Positions 16,306 to 26,239 of a stretch of DNA of 64,000 bases are shown here, in pieces (the first letter of the stretch is position 1; every line of letters begins with the position of its first letter). Both the position numbers and the translations under genes were made by a program. The notes under the pieces are model-generated. The model did no database searches. It worked only from the letters and a program-made list of their open reading frames with translations, and had not been told where the DNA came from. This DNA comes from Rhodococcus sp. SBT000017 (GTDB lineage Bacteria; Actinomycetota; Actinomycetes; Mycobacteriales; Mycobacteriaceae). Where the stretch lies: the NCBI RefSeq assembly GCF_003688915.1, contig NZ_REFU01000002.1:744001-808000 (forward strand), written 5' to 3'.

Positions 16306-17714
16306 TCGGCACGCTCCTGACCGGTGGTTCCGCCGGGGTAGGAGTCCGAGCGCAGATCGGTGCGGCTGGCGGTGAAATCGTCCACCAGTTCCAGCGAGCC
16401 GATCTCCATCGGCGTGGCAACGGCGTCGACCGAGCCGGGGCTCAGCTCGAACAACTCGCGCAGCGCAGCGGCGTAGGAATCCCCGCCCGGTGTGCTGGCG
16501 AGCTGCTTGACGCGCACGGTGGGCGAATGCAGCAGCTTGTCCACGACGCGGCGCACGGTGCGCGCCACCTCGTCGCGCTGCGGCGAGTCGAGTCCGGGCA
16601 GCCGCGATTCGAGACGCAGCAGCTCTCCCTCGACCACCTCTGCAGCACGCTGGCGCAGTGCCGTGACAGTGGGGGTGACCTCGGCAAGCCGTTGTCCGGC
16701 AAGGTATCCCGAAAGTTCACTGGAGACGATCTCGCGGGCCGCGGACGCGTCGTTCGCCGCGGCATCGGCGGCGGGATCGCGCTGCAGGGACTCCATGTCG
16801 AAGACGGTGATGCCCGGCAGACCCGACACCGCGGGTTCGACGTCGCGCGGCAGACCGAGGTCGCAGATGACCAACGGTCGATCGGAGCCGCGGCGGGCGA
16901 GCGCGAGGTGGGCGTCGGCGATGGAGACCACGGCCCCCACCGCTCCGGTACAGGTGAGGAGGATGTCCGCCTCGGCGACTGCGTCGGCCAGGTCCTCGAG
17001 AGCGACCGAGGTTGCCGTGATGCCGTTGGAGACGGCGTTCTCGGCCAGGTGGTCGGCTCGCTCGCGGGTGCGGTTGACGACGGTCAGCTCGGCTATGCCT
17101 GCGCGGCCGAGGTGGGCGACGGCGAGGCCGCCCATCGCTCCGGCACCGAGGACGACGGCTTTGCGGCCGGCGAGGGAACCGTCGAACAATTCGGCGGCGC
17201 GGTCGAGGGCGACCGAGACCACCGAGGCTCCGGCGGCGTCGATTCCGGTTTCACTGTGTACACGCTTGCCCACGCGCAGGGCCTGCTGAGCCAGTTCGTG
17301 CATGACGCGGCCCGAGGCCTGCTGCCCGTCCGAGGCGGCGTAGGCCGAACGGATCTGGCCGAGAATCTGCTGCTCGCCGATGACCATCGAGTCCAGGCCA
17401 CTGGCCACGGCGAAGAGGTGCTCGACGGCGGCCTCGCTGTAGCGGACGTAGGCGTGCTTGGTCAGGTCCGCGATCTCGAGCCCTGAGTGTTCACCGAGAA
17501 CTTCGCCGACGGCGGTCAGCGCGCCGTGGAAGGCGTCGACGACGGCGTAGATCTCGACGCGATTGCACGTGGATACCACCATGACCTCGGAAATGCTTCC
17601 GCTGGCCATCAGCTTGTCGGTCAGTTTCGGGCGATCGGTGTCCGTGATGGCGACACGCTCGAGGACTGCGACGGGAGCGCTACGGTGCGAAATCCCGACG
17701 AGAAGGACACTCAC
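16302..17714 (-). CDS. hemA: Glutamyl-tRNA reductase
   Basis: NADPH-dependent reduction of glutamyl-tRNA to glutamate-1-semialdehyde, the first committed step of the C5 haem pathway. GTG 17714 overlaps the rex stop. The N-terminus [15 protein letters not shown] leads to the nucleophile Cys50 in [11 protein letters not shown], then GEQQILGQI, the Rossmann turn LGAGAMGG and [11 protein letters not shown]. The predicted 470 residues fit the family. The longer frame to 18017 is not needed. Rex overlap suggests direct redox control of the pathway entry enzyme. Confidence 0.95.
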   Translation of the reverse strand: MSVLLVGISHRSAPVAVLERVAITDTDRPKLTDKLMASGSISEVMVVSTCNRVEIYAVVDAFHGALTAVGEVLGEHSGLEIADLTKHAYVRYSEAAVEHLFAVASGLDSMVIGEQQILGQIRSAYAASDGQQASGRVMHELAQQALRVGKRVHSETGIDAAGASVVSVALDRAAELFDGSLAGRKAVVLGAGAMGGLAVAHLGRAGIAELTVVNRTRERADHLAENAVSNGITATSVALEDLADAVAEADILLTCTGAVGAVVSIADAHLALARRGSDRPLVICDLGLPRDVEPAVSGLPGITVFDMESLQRDPAADAAANDASAAREIVSSELSGYLAGQRLAEVTPTVTALRQRAAEVVEGELLRLESRLPGLDSPQRDEVARTVRRVVDKLLHSPTVRVKQLASTPGGDSYAAALRELFELSPGSVDAVATPMEIGSLELVDDFTASRTDLRSDSYPGGTTGQERAE

Positions 17715-18556
17715 GGTGCAATCACCGATCCGTTTCTTGTCGAACTGTTGACTGGGCTTGGATTGCCGGCGATGCGCGGGCCGTGACTGCGGCCGAGGCG
17801 TGCCGTGGACGTGAGCGGTGACGATGCGAGAGGGGGCGGCGATACCGGCTGCGGCCGGGGCGCGGCGACGATGGCCGGATCGGCGATATCGCTCGATCCG
17901 GAGACGTTGCGAGAGCTGTTGAAGGAGAGCACCTGCATCTCCACCGCCAGGTCCACGCGCCGCACCTCGACGTGTTCGGGTACGTCGAGGACCATCGGCG
18001 AGAAGCTCAGGATGCATTCGACGCCACCGGCGACGAGCTTCTCGGCGACGCTGTGCACGGCCTCGTCGGGGGTGGCGATGACGCCGATGGTGACCTCGAG
18101 CTCACGGCAGGCGACGACGAGTTCGTCGACGTGCCGGACGGTGAGGCCGTCGATGTCGGTGCCGACCCGCTTCGGGTCGCTGTCGAACAGTCCGACCATC
18201 GTGAACCCGCGTCGAGCGAATCCACCGTATCCGGCCAGCGCCTGCCCGAGGTTGCCGACTCCCGCGAGGACGACGCGGTGGCCGCGATCGAGTCCGAGTG
18301 CGCTGTCGATCTTGGCGCGGAGGCGGGCCACGTCGTAGCCGACTCCGCGTACGCCGTTGGGGCCGAGAAAGGAGAGATCCTTGCGCAGTTTGGCCGATCC
18401 GACGCCTGCTGCGGTGGCCAGTTCTTCACTGGAGACGATGAGAACGCCCTCGTCTGCGAGGATCGAGAGGACCCGCAGGTACGTCGCCAGACGAGTGACC
18501 GTAGCCTGAGGGATGACCCGCTCTACGCCGCTGGGCGACGGGCGCTCTTCGGTCAC
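17711..18556 (-). CDS. rex: Redox-sensing transcriptional repressor Rex
   Basis: Homodimeric repressor that senses NADH/NAD+ through a Rossmann domain. Residues ~15-80 form the winged helix ([34 protein letters not shown]), and the nucleotide-binding turn is [17 protein letters not shown]. About 50 residues of Pro/Ser-rich tail (beyond LSFNSSRN) extend past the usual end. ATG 18556, with the stop overlapping hemA. M. tuberculosis lacks rex at this place as I remember it, so its presence is a lineage difference. Confidence 0.94.
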   Translation of the reverse strand: MTEERPSPSGVERVIPQATVTRLATYLRVLSILADEGVLIVSSEELATAAGVGSAKLRKDLSFLGPNGVRGVGYDVARLRAKIDSALGLDRGHRVVLAGVGNLGQALAGYGGFARRGFTMVGLFDSDPKRVGTDIDGLTVRHVDELVVACRELEVTIGVIATPDEAVHSVAEKLVAGGVECILSFSPMVLDVPEHVEVRRVDLAVEMQVLSFNSSRNVSGSSDIADPAIVAAPRPQPVSPPPLASSPLTSTARLGRSHGPRIAGNPSPVNSSTRNGSVIAP

Positions 18557-18654
18557 GTCTGGGGCTCCTCGTCCGAACGGCGTCGATGCCGGTCTTCACG
18601 CTGATCCTGCGTTCGTGTCTATTTCACGGACGCTGTTCACACCACGGTAACTGC

Positions 18655-18672
18655 TTGTGAACGAATGAACAA
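18655..18672. promoter_or_regulatory. Candidate Rex operator (weak)
   Basis: TTGTGAACGAATGAACAA lies about 100 bases upstream of rex. Its left half matches the TTGTGAAC half of the Streptomyces Rex consensus and the ends TTGT/ACAA pair, but the right half departs from TTCACAA. Autoregulation of rex is usual in actinobacteria, which makes the site plausible. Confidence 0.35.
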
Positions 18673-18712
18673 AGTTGCGCACACCGGCCCTCACCTGCAC
18701 ACGCGAGAGCAA

Positions 18713-18994
18713 TCACACGTTCTTAGGGTGCCCTGCCCGGGTGAGATCGGCCCGCAACCGCGGCACGTCTACCTCCCAGTAACTGTGTTCGATGCCGTCG
18801 AGGAGCACCACGGGCACTCGATCCCCGTACTCCGCACGCAGGTCAGGCGATTCCGCTGCCGCCTCGTCCACGTCGACGACGGTGACCGGCACGTCGAATT
18901 CCCGGCACACCTCGCTCAACACCTCGAACGCGTGAGTGCAGGAATGGCAGCCTGCGCGGGTGAGAAGAGCCACGCCGGCGGGAGTCGTATGCAT
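18713..18994 (-). CDS. Glutaredoxin-family thioredoxin-fold protein
   Basis: A 93-residue thioredoxin-fold protein with the redox pair in [10 protein letters not shown] (CxxC), followed by VTVVDVDE and a cis-proline region RVPVVLLDG. Proteins of this kind may reduce disulfides with mycothiol, but the partner is unknown. It is upstream of rex on the same strand with a 156-base gap and corresponds in position to Rv0508 next to hemA in M. tuberculosis. Confidence 0.82.
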   Translation of the reverse strand: MHTTPAGVALLTRAGCHSCTHAFEVLSEVCREFDVPVTVVDVDEAAAESPDLRAEYGDRVPVVLLDGIEHSYWEVDVPRLRADLTRAGHPKNV

Positions 18995-19149
18995 GCATCC
19001 ACTGTGACACGGCCGCGACAGAGACGAAGGTCACAGTCCGCGGTCCGATCGGGGGCCGAACGACAGGCGTGCAGTGCTGCCCTTCACACGTCGCCCGGAC
19101 AACCCCGACTAGGCTTGCGGCGAGCGACTCGACTGGGAGGTGGACGGAA

Positions 19150-20136
19150 GTGAGTGACGGGGGAACAGACCTGCCGATCGAGAACACGCCCGATATCGAC
19201 ATGGTCGATACGAACGACCCGAGCGAAGACAAGCAGTTCAAGCGCCGCATCCGCAGGATTCGCAATCCGTTCGGTCCGACGGACGCCGAGGTCCGCGCCA
19301 ACGTTGCAGGTCAGGCCAGTGCCGATGCGGCTCTGGCGTTGCAGATCGAGTCCGAGGGTGCCGTTCCGCGGGATCTGACTGCCGCTGCCTTCTTCGACGT
19401 GGACAACACGATGGTGCAGGGCGCGTCGATCATTCACTTCGCTCGCGGATTGGCCGCCCGCAAGTACTTCACCAGCGGCGATCTGGCCCAATTCGCTTGG
19501 CAGCAGGTCAAATTCAGGGTCAGCGGGAAAGAGAACAGCGAGGACGTGGCCAGCGGCCGCGAGAAGGCGCTCTCGTTCATCACCGGCCGTCCCACCTCGG
19601 AGCTGACCCGGCTCGGCGAGGAGATCTACGACGAGATGATCGCCGACAAGATCTGGGCCGGTACCCGGGCTCTCGCTCAGATGCACCTCGACGCCGGGCA
19701 GCAGGTCTGGCTGGTGACGGCCACTCCCCTCGAACTGGCCCAGATCATCGCCAAGCGCCTGGGCTTGACCGGGGCCCTCGGAACCGTCGCCGAGAGCAAG
19801 GACGGGGTGTTCACCGGCCGTCTCGTCGGCGACATCCTGCACGGCATCGGCAAGGCGCACGCGGTGCGCTCGCTGGCCGTGCGTGAAGGTCTCAATCTCA
19901 AGCGCTGCACCGCGTACTCGGACAGCCACAACGACGTGCCGATGCTTTCGCTGGTCGGCACCGCCGTGGCGATCAACCCCGATACCGACCTGCGTGAGCT
20001 GGCCAAGAACCGGGGTTGGGAGATCCGCGACTACCGCACCGGACGCAAGGCCGCCAAGATCGGTGTGCCCACGGCGTTGGCCTTGGGCGCGGTCGGCGGT
20101 GGGCTGGCCGCGGTGATCGGCCGTCGTAAGGCCTGA
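19150..20136 (+). CDS. HAD-IB family phosphatase (SerB1-like)
   Basis: Haloacid-dehalogenase phosphatase of subfamily IB. The nucleophile motif is [11 protein letters not shown] (DxDxT); motif II is WLVTATP and motif [19 protein letters not shown] 19150 has a GGAGG site about 10 bases upstream; frames further left are not coding. An N-terminal polar extension of ~70 residues precedes the core, and a C-terminal hydrophobic stretch ([16 protein letters not shown]) may contact the membrane. M. tuberculosis SerB1 (Rv0505c) is the positional counterpart; a phosphoserine or phospholipid-type substrate is possible. Confidence 0.85.
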   Translation: MSDGGTDLPIENTPDIDMVDTNDPSEDKQFKRRIRRIRNPFGPTDAEVRANVAGQASADAALALQIESEGAVPRDLTAAAFFDVDNTMVQGASIIHFARGLAARKYFTSGDLAQFAWQQVKFRVSGKENSEDVASGREKALSFITGRPTSELTRLGEEIYDEMIADKIWAGTRALAQMHLDAGQQVWLVTATPLELAQIIAKRLGLTGALGTVAESKDGVFTGRLVGDILHGIGKAHAVRSLAVREGLNLKRCTAYSDSHNDVPMLSLVGTAVAINPDTDLRELAKNRGWEIRDYRTGRKAAKIGVPTALALGAVGGGLAAVIGRRKA

Positions 20137-20152
20137 TCCATCCGGACGGCGA

Positions 20153-20644
20153 TCAGAGCGTGAGCTGCATCAGCGTCAGGTCCAGCCACCGACCGAACTT
20201 GACGCCCACTTGCGGCATCTGTCCGACGGTGACGAACCCGAACTTCTCGTGCAGAGCGATCGACGTGGTGTTCTCGGATTCGATGAACCCCACCAACACG
20301 TGAACGTCGCGTGCTTTCGCTCGCTCGATCAACTCGCCCAGTAGCGCACTGGCCAGCCCGCGGCGGTAGAAGTCTCGGTGAATGTACACCGAGTGTTCCA
20401 CCGAGTGCCGGTAGCCGCTCTTGACCCGCCACTGTCCGTACGACGCGTATCCGGCCACCCGTCCGTCGACCTCTGCGGTGAGTACCGGGTATCCAGCGGC
20501 GATCCTGCCCTCGAACCAGGCTGTGCGATCGGCGAGATCGACCTGTTCCTCATCCCAGATGGCGGTGGTGTTGGCGACCGCATCGTTGTGGATGTCGAGA
20601 ATCTCCGGTAGATCGGCAGCGGCAGTATCGCGAATATGCACTGC
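20153..20644 (-). CDS. GNAT acetyltransferase (PAT/phosphinothricin-type)
   Basis: Acetyl-CoA-dependent N-acetyltransferase. HIRDTAAADLPEILDIHND and NTTAIWDEEQVDLADR at the N-terminus and the acetyl-CoA loop RRGLASALLGELIERAK are typical of phosphinothricin or methionine-sulfoximine acetyltransferases, which detoxify glutamine-synthetase inhibitors. Start GTG 20644 (GTG 20638 also possible). Convergent with the HAD gene 16 bases away. The real substrate is unknown. Confidence 0.8.
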   Translation of the reverse strand, partial: AVHIRDTAAADLPEILDIHNDAVANTTAIWDEEQVDLADRTAWFEGRIAAGYPVLTAEVDGRVAGYASYGQWRVKSGYRHSVEHSVYIHRDFYRRGLASALLGELIERAKARDVHVLVGFIESENTTSIALHEKFGFVTVGQMPQVGVKFGRWLDLTLMQLTL

Positions 20645-20663
20645 CACACGATAACCCGAGCGT

Positions 20664-21713
20664 CTAACCCAGGAAGACGTTGCGCCTCTTGGCAAGCAGT
20701 CGATACAGCGTGTGCTGAATGGTCTCGCGGACGTGGTCGGTCAACTCGAACAGCACCATCGGATCCTCGAACGCGGTGGAGTCGTACCCATCGGTGAGGA
20801 TCGGTTTGCCGAACTCGATGTACCACTTGGACGGCATCGGGATCAGACCCAGCGGGCCGAGGTGCGGGAAGAAGGGCGTGACCGGAAAGTAGGGCATGCC
20901 CATCAGTCGGGCCAGTGGCGCGATGTCGCCGATCTTGGGGTAGATCTCCTCCGAGCCGACGATGGAGCACGGGATGATCGGCACACCCGTCCGCAGAGCA
21001 GCCGAGACGAATCCGCCGCGACCGAATCGCTGCAGCTTGTAGCGCTCACTGAACGGTTTGCCGATGCCCTTGAACCCCTCGGGGAACACGGCGGCGACCT
21101 CGCCGGTACGCAGTAGACGCTCGGCGTCGGGGTTGCAGGCCAGCGTGTGCCCGGCCTTGCGCGCGATCGTGCCGACGCCGGGCATCTCGAATGCCATGTC
21201 GGCGGCCAACATTCGCAGCGGGCGGTGCGCCGGGTGGTGATCGCGGACGGCGACCGACGCCATCAATGCATCGACGGGCACGACGCCCGCATGGTTGGCG
21301 ACGACGAGCGCGCCGCCGTCGGACGGAATGTTCTCGATGCCCTTGACCTCGACACGGAACCACTTGTCGAACAGCGGCCGCAGCAACGGAAGCCAGACTG
21401 CGTCGGCGAAGTGCGGGTCGTAACCGAACTCGTCGACGCTGTAGTCGCCGGCCAGCCGCCTGCGGACGAACTCGGCGACCGAGGAGATCTGGTCGACGAT
21501 CGTGGACTTGGTGTCGTCGATCATCGACAGCAACGGAGTCGGGATGGACGGCGTCACGGCCGACGCCTCGGCAGGCGCCGGGTCCAGCAACGGCGTCGGC
21601 TCTCGAGGATCGGCGTAGGCGGAGGGGTGCCGCTCACGCGAGCCCGCAGCCGCTCGGGCCGAACGGCCGGTCGTGCCGCCGTGCAATGGAATCACTTTTG
21701 CCACTTCGCTCAC
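20664..21713 (-). CDS. Lysophospholipid-type acyltransferase (PlsC-like)
   Basis: Glycerolipid acyltransferase with NHAGVVPVD (NHx4D catalytic motif) and FPEGFKGIGKPF (acyl-acceptor motif) in a 349-residue protein. The N-terminal ~90 residues are a poorly conserved Pro/Ala-rich region. GTG 21713 overlaps the epimerase TGA, so the two are coupled. The neighbouring epimerase and M. tuberculosis Rv0502-Rv0501 have the same order, pointing to a joint role in lipid or glycolipid synthesis. Confidence 0.84.
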   Translation of the reverse strand: MSEVAKVIPLHGGTTGRSARAAAGSRERHPSAYADPREPTPLLDPAPAEASAVTPSIPTPLLSMIDDTKSTIVDQISSVAEFVRRRLAGDYSVDEFGYDPHFADAVWLPLLRPLFDKWFRVEVKGIENIPSDGGALVVANHAGVVPVDALMASVAVRDHHPAHRPLRMLAADMAFEMPGVGTIARKAGHTLACNPDAERLLRTGEVAAVFPEGFKGIGKPFSERYKLQRFGRGGFVSAALRTGVPIIPCSIVGSEEIYPKIGDIAPLARLMGMPYFPVTPFFPHLGPLGLIPMPSKWYIEFGKPILTDGYDSTAFEDPMVLFELTDHVRETIQHTLYRLLAKRRNVFLG

Positions 21714-22855
21714 CCGTCCCCTCCCGAACCGAGCACTGCTTCCGAACCACGCACCGGTTCCGAAGTGCGCAGTGCTGCCAGTGCACGCGCCGTGGACGCG
21801 CCTGTTTCGACGGCCGAGACCAGTCGATCTTCGATGCTGTCCACCCATTCGGTTCTGATGACCGGCCGCAGCGCTGCTCCTCGGACGAAGTCGTCGAATG
21901 CCTGAACCGTAGTCCACCGCGGCTCGAAGCCCAGGACGGACCGCATGCGGGAGGTGTCGAGTCCGCAGCCGAAGTGGAAGTAGTCGAGTTGCTCGGTGGT
22001 GAACTCGCGCATCATGCCACCCATCAGGGCGCGGCCGACGCTCTTGAAGAGTGGAAACGGTACCGGCACCTGAACACGGCCGGCTCGGCGAATTGCCTGG
22101 GAGAGCATGATCGTTCCGTCGGCACCGATGTTGAACGTGCCCGCCGACCCGCCGAGAGTGGCGCGCTCGAGCGCAGCCAGGGCGTCTTCCTCGTGCAGCA
22201 ACTGCATGCGTGCGTCGCGGCCGACGATGCTGGGGATCAGCGGCGAGGTCATGTAGCGCGAGATGGTGCCGTTCAGTCGTGGACCGATCAGCGGTGCCAT
22301 GCGCAGGATCGACACCGCGATGTCCGATCGTCGACGGCCGAGCCCGCGCGCGTATCCCTCGATGTCGATCGAGTCCCGCGCGTACCCACCGCTCGGGGGG
22401 CGTCGGGCACTCATCTCCTCGGTGAATTTCACCGGGTCCTTGGCGCTGCAGCCGTACACCGAGGACGAGGAACGCAGGACGACCCTCTCGACGGTCGGTG
22501 ACTTCTGGCAGACCGCGAACAGCTGCATAGCGCCGATGACGTTGAGGTCTTTCATCGTCGCGCGGCCACCGGATTTCGGGGGCTTGGCGACGGTGGCTGC
22601 GTGCACGACGGTGTCGACGCCGGCATTGCGAATCACTTTGCCGATCAGCGGATTACGGATGTCGGCGCGGACGAATTCCGCGCGACCCATGCGGCGCACC
22701 AGATCCTTGCTCGGAGAGACCGCATCGACGGCGATGACGCGCTCGATGTTCGGATTCTGGGCCAGCCTGGTGACGAGGTAGCCGCCGAGAAATCGGCTCG
22801 CTCCGGTCACGAGGACGACTCGGGGCGCAGCCGATCCACGATCGCTCGGACTCAC
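21710..22855 (-). CDS. NAD-dependent epimerase/dehydratase family protein (extended SDR)
   Basis: Extended short-chain dehydrogenase/reductase with the NAD loop VLVTGASRFLGGYLVTRL and the serine-containing LRSSSSVYGCS. The usual YxxxK is not seen: the equivalent region reads GGYARDSIDIEGY, with no lysine four residues after tyrosine, so classical epimerase activity is in doubt. GTG 22855 (VSPSDRGS). Coupled to the acyltransferase and similar in position to Rv0501 (annotated galE2). Confidence 0.82.
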   Translation of the reverse strand: MSPSDRGSAAPRVVLVTGASRFLGGYLVTRLAQNPNIERVIAVDAVSPSKDLVRRMGRAEFVRADIRNPLIGKVIRNAGVDTVVHAATVAKPPKSGGRATMKDLNVIGAMQLFAVCQKSPTVERVVLRSSSSVYGCSAKDPVKFTEEMSARRPPSGGYARDSIDIEGYARGLGRRRSDIAVSILRMAPLIGPRLNGTISRYMTSPLIPSIVGRDARMQLLHEEDALAALERATLGGSAGTFNIGADGTIMLSQAIRRAGRVQVPVPFPLFKSVGRALMGGMMREFTTEQLDYFHFGCGLDTSRMRSVLGFEPRWTTVQAFDDFVRGAALRPVIRTEWVDSIEDRLVSAVETGASTARALAALRTSEPVRGSEAVLGSGGDG

Positions 22856-22943
22856 TGCGCACCCCCAACGTCGGTTCCGCTGCAAAGCCTACTGGATCGG
22901 CAGGGGTCGGCGTGGGTGAGAAGCAAAGCCCGTTCTTCGAACA

Positions 22944-22978
22944 GAAGAAGCCCGCCACCGATGGTGACGGGCTTCTTC
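22944..22978 (-). terminator. Hairpin terminator after bS22 gene
   Basis: A 16-bp stem with one mismatch (22944-22959 with 22963-22978, three-base loop) is followed on the minus strand by TGTTCG. It ends the transcript of the small ribosomal protein gene at 23000-23101. Confidence 0.75.
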
Positions 22979-22999
22979 GTGAAGCAGATGACGGCAGGC

Positions 23000-23101
23000 T
23001 TATTTGCCGAGTTTCCTGCGCTGCACGCGGGTACGACGAAGCAGCTTGCGGTGCTTCTTCTTCGACATGCGCTTGCGACGCTTCTTGATCACTGAACCCA
23101 T
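23000..23101 (-). CDS. Small ribosomal protein bS22 (AURKAIP1/COX24 family)
   Basis: A 33-residue, almost wholly basic protein ([19 protein letters not shown]...), the actinobacterial 30S protein seen in mycobacterial ribosome structures. It is too short for ordinary gene finding. The start ATG at 23101 has a GAGG site 8 bases upstream. In M. tuberculosis it is Rv0500B, with the same neighbours. It makes the decoding-side rRNA contacts in mycobacteria; this assignment is by sequence pattern only. Confidence 0.93.
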
Positions 23102-23305
23102 GCGGGTGTCCTCACGTTCTTCTCTAGCGTTTTCGCGCACGCCGTTTGCGTACGCCTACCTGACAACCAAGCCCTGGGGCTGCGGTTACCGAGCTGGCGC
23201 TGGGGCCACGTACTCGCCCACGGCTGCACACCGGCTGGCTGGCACGACGAGCGCCAATCCTACCGGTGTGAACCAGGACTTACGAAACCGGCCCCACGTG
23301 CACTA

Positions 23306-23542
23306 CTAGCCTGCGTCGAAGTACGAGGTCTCGAGATAGTCGTGGACCGCCTTCGCGTGCACACGAAAAGATCGACCCACTCGTACAGCGGGCAATTCTC
23401 CGCCGTGCACCAGCCGGTACACGGTCATTTTCGAAACCCTCATCAGAGTCGCCACTTCGGCGACCGTGAGGAACTGCGTTCCGGCCAGAGCCGGTTGACC
23501 GTCCGGGGACGAACCCTTGGACGGCTTGTTTATAGACGCCAT
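23306..23542 (-). CDS. BldC/MerR-type excisionase-like DNA-binding protein
   Basis: A 78-residue protein with a winged-helix domain FLTVAEVATLMRVSKMTVYRL..GELPAVRVGRSFRVH, as in BldC/excisionase family regulators; M. tuberculosis Rv0500A has the same position. ATG 23542 (MASINKPSKG) is preferred over ATG 23563 because it follows better spacing. Rv0500A-type proteins likely act as nucleoid-associated or developmental regulators; the targets here are unknown. Confidence 0.85.
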   Translation of the reverse strand: MASINKPSKGSSPDGQPALAGTQFLTVAEVATLMRVSKMTVYRLVHGGELPAVRVGRSFRVHAKAVHDYLETSYFDAG

Positions 23543-23669
23543 CAATCCACATACCTCCGGCACGTCTCATGCGGCAGGCTTCCCCTCCTGCCGAACAGAC
23601 ACGCACGTGCTGCCCCCGAGCCTATAGGGACAGATGGGGTTACTGCGACGGGTGTGGGGAAAAGATTTT

Positions 23670-24485
23670 TTATTCTGCTGTGATGCCCATCTCAGTGGAT
23701 CGGGCATTTGCGGCACCGAGAGCATCGAAAAATGCTGCTCGAAGGCCCTTTCTCTCCAATTCACGCACCGCAGCGGCGGTAGTTCCACCCGGAGAAGTCA
23801 CCGCATATCGAAGCTCGCTCGCGCTCTCGTCGGAGCGATCGAGCATCGCTCCCGACCCCACCATCGTCTGAACCACGAGCGCCGACGCTACGTCGCGGCT
23901 CAATCCCAAGCCCACTCCCGCGTCGATCATGGCCTCGGCCACCAGGAAGAAATAGGCCGGACCGGAGCCGGACACGGCCGTCACGGCATCGAGCTGATTC
24001 TCCTTGACCACGACCACCTTGCCGACGGCCGAGAGGATCGAGCGCACGAGTTCGAGGTGCTCGGCGCGGGCGTACTTGCCCGGTGCCAGCACGCTGACGC
24101 CCTCCCCCACCAGCATCGGGGTGTTGGGCATGACCCGAACCACTGGGAAGCCGGCGGGGAGCTTGGGCTCGAACTTGGTGGTGGGGACGCCTGCGGCCAG
24201 CGAGACGATGAGCTGTTCGCGATCGCCGTCGAGTTCGATCTTGGTGATCTCGGTCAGTGCCGCTTCGACGTCGGCCGGCTTGACCGCCAGCACGATCACA
24301 TCGGCACCCTCGGATGCGTCGCCGACCGTGGTGGTCAGTACTCCGAATTCCTTGGCGATCTCCTTGGCGCGGGTCTCGGACTTCTCGGCGACCACCAGAT
24401 CGCGCACTGCGTGGCCGGACTCGAGGAGTCCCGCAATCAACGCCTCGCCGATCCGTCCGCCACCGATCACTGCAATTCTCGTCAT
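23670..24485 (-). CDS. proC: Pyrroline-5-carboxylate reductase
   Basis: Last step of proline synthesis: NAD(P)H reduction of pyrroline-5-carboxylate. The 271-residue protein has the Rossmann segment TRIAVIGGGRIGEALIAGLL, LAVKPADVEA, VVRVMPNTPMLVGEG and the substrate/dimer motif AVSGSGPAYFFL. ATG 24485 (MTRIAVIGGG). The stop of the thioesterase lies 20 bases upstream. Confidence 0.94.
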   Translation of the reverse strand: MTRIAVIGGGRIGEALIAGLLESGHAVRDLVVAEKSETRAKEIAKEFGVLTTTVGDASEGADVIVLAVKPADVEAALTEITKIELDGDREQLIVSLAAGVPTTKFEPKLPAGFPVVRVMPNTPMLVGEGVSVLAPGKYARAEHLELVRSILSAVGKVVVVKENQLDAVTAVSGSGPAYFFLVAEAMIDAGVGLGLSRDVASALVVQTMVGSGAMLDRSDESASELRYAVTSPGGTTAAAVRELERKGLRAAFFDALGAANARSTEMGITAE

Positions 24486-24504
24486 GGACGCCAAGCCTGC
24501 CATG

Positions 24505-25362
24505 TCAGTTCGAGCGCGGCACCATCGCCAACTGTCTGCTCTGCACCACGACGGCACCGGTCGAATCCAGCACCACGTGGTCCTCCTCGAACCAGGTGCT
24601 GCCGATGACGGTGCTGGTCGCCGCCACGCGCAGCCACCCCGGTGCCGGACGGCGTCGCAGGTAGGTCGTCAACTGCACGGTCGGAGCCCAACCGAACATT
24701 CCGCGGTTCATGGTCACCGGAGCCGAGATGTCTCCGGTCATCAGTGCGAACAGCACTGCGGTGTCGATGTCGGCCTCGTCGCCCGCGAAGGGACGCACCC
24801 ACAATCGAATCTCGGCCTCGCCCTGCTGACCGGTCAGGAACGACGCCGACGACGCGTCGATACGCATCTCGCAGCCCTTGGCGACGTGCACGATGGACGC
24901 CATCGGATGATCGCCTGCCACCGCGAGGGTCTCCGCAGGCGGCTCGGCGGCCATCGACGCCAGCGACGTCGGCGTCTGAAGATGGGGTTCGTCGGAATCG
25001 GGACGACCGAGGGTCACCACCGCCCGCACTGCAACGCGTCCGGCCTGGGTGAGTTCGACGTCGACGTGCGAGACCTGGCGACCGCGCTTGCGCACCACCG
25101 TCGACAGCGCGACCTCACCGGGATCGGGCGCGGCCAGGTAGCTGACGCTCACCGCGAGCGGCTGGATCTCGGCCTGATCCGGGTCGGTCGCGACGATGTG
25201 CTGACGCGCTGCTGCCGCGCAGACGGCGAGCATCGCGCCGCCGTGCACCTTCGGACCGATGGTCCAGGTGGAGTCGATCGCGCCCGCGAACGACGCGGTG
25301 TCGGCGGCGACCTCGAGCGCGGTCAGGGTGGTGGCGGCTTTGAAGGGGCTGGCTGAACTCAT
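24505..25362 (-). CDS. Acyl-CoA thioesterase, double-hotdog (TesB-like, Rv0499-like)
   Basis: A 285-residue tandem hotdog-fold protein like TesB thioesterases. GPKVHGGAMLAVCAAA in the N-terminal domain and WFEEDHVVLDSTGAVVVQSRQLAMV at the C-terminus are characteristic. ATG 25362 (MSSASPF) is chosen because relatives begin close to this point. It follows the TIM-barrel gene with a 22-base gap in an operon ending with proC. The acyl-CoA substrate is unknown. Confidence 0.8.
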   Translation of the reverse strand: MSSASPFKAATTLTALEVAADTASFAGAIDSTWTIGPKVHGGAMLAVCAAAARQHIVATDPDQAEIQPLAVSVSYLAAPDPGEVALSTVVRKRGRQVSHVDVELTQAGRVAVRAVVTLGRPDSDEPHLQTPTSLASMAAEPPAETLAVAGDHPMASIVHVAKGCEMRIDASSASFLTGQQGEAEIRLWVRPFAGDEADIDTAVLFALMTGDISAPVTMNRGMFGWAPTVQLTTYLRRRPAPGWLRVAATSTVIGSTWFEEDHVVLDSTGAVVVQSRQLAMVPRSN

Positions 25363-25384
25363 TGACGACAACTTACCGGCGGCC

Positions 25385-26227
25385 TCAGGACAGGTGTGCG
25401 CGGGCGAACTGCAGTGCTTGCCCGAGCATCGAGGAACGCTCCGGGACCGTCCGCGCATTCTGCGTGTTGATCTCGATCACCGCCTGCCCCTCGAAACCGC
25501 GGCGCACCAGTTCGGTGCACACCTCCACGCACGGCTGGCTACCGTGGCCGGGGATCAGATGCTCGTCGACCGATGCGCCCCGGCCGTCGGCCAGATGCAG
25601 GTGCGCGATGCCCTCGCCCATCCGGTCGAGCATCTCGAGCGCGTCCGAGCCTGCGGTGGCCGTGTGCGAGAGGTCGAGCGTGTAGTGACCATGGCCGACA
25701 TCCGTCGGGTCGTACGACGGCGAGAACGCCGACAGGGCTGCGCCCGGACCACCGCGTCGTTCGAGTCGCTGTGCGGATTTCTCCTTGCGCCCGAAGAAGC
25801 GGTCGGCGCGCATCGGGAACATGTTCTCGACCGCGACCACCACGTGCGAGTTCGATTCGAGTTCGGCGACCTGATCGGCGAACCCGTCGCTGTACTTGCG
25901 CTGCCACCGGAACGGCGGGTGCACCACGACCGTCGCCGAGCCCAGCTTCTCGGCCGCCTCGACCGAACGGGTGAGTTTCGCGACCGGATCCGATCCCCAC
26001 ACTCGCTGCGAGATCAGCAGACACGGCGCATGAATGGCCTGCACCGGCATCGAGTACTCCCGCGAGAGCGCGGCCACCGCGTCGACGTCCTGACTGACCG
26101 ACTCGGCCCACACCATCAGTTCGACGCCGTCGTAGCCGAGCTCCGCCGCGTAGCGGAACGCCGCCTCGGTGTTCTGCGGGTAGACCGAGGCCGTGGACAG
26201 TCCCACCTGAATTCGCTTCGCACCCAT
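25385..26227 (-). CDS. Sugar-phosphate isomerase/epimerase-type TIM-barrel protein (Rv0498-like)
   Basis: A 280-residue xylose-isomerase-like (AP endonuclease 2) TIM barrel: IQVGLSTASVYP, GYDGVELMV, VVVHPPFRWQ, VENMFP, LDLSHTATAG and HLHLADG carry the histidine, glutamate and aspartate metal ligands of this superfamily. Metal-dependent isomerase or epimerase activity is likely; the sugar or polyol is unknown. Overlaps none of its neighbours and lies 12 bases from the Rv0497-like gene. Confidence 0.82.
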   Translation of the reverse strand: MGAKRIQVGLSTASVYPQNTEAAFRYAAELGYDGVELMVWAESVSQDVDAVAALSREYSMPVQAIHAPCLLISQRVWGSDPVAKLTRSVEAAEKLGSATVVVHPPFRWQRKYSDGFADQVAELESNSHVVVAVENMFPMRADRFFGRKEKSAQRLERRGGPGAALSAFSPSYDPTDVGHGHYTLDLSHTATAGSDALEMLDRMGEGIAHLHLADGRGASVDEHLIPGHGSQPCVEVCTELVRRGFEGQAVIEINTQNARTVPERSSMLGQALQFARAHLS

Positions 26228-26239
26228 CGCTGTGCCGGC

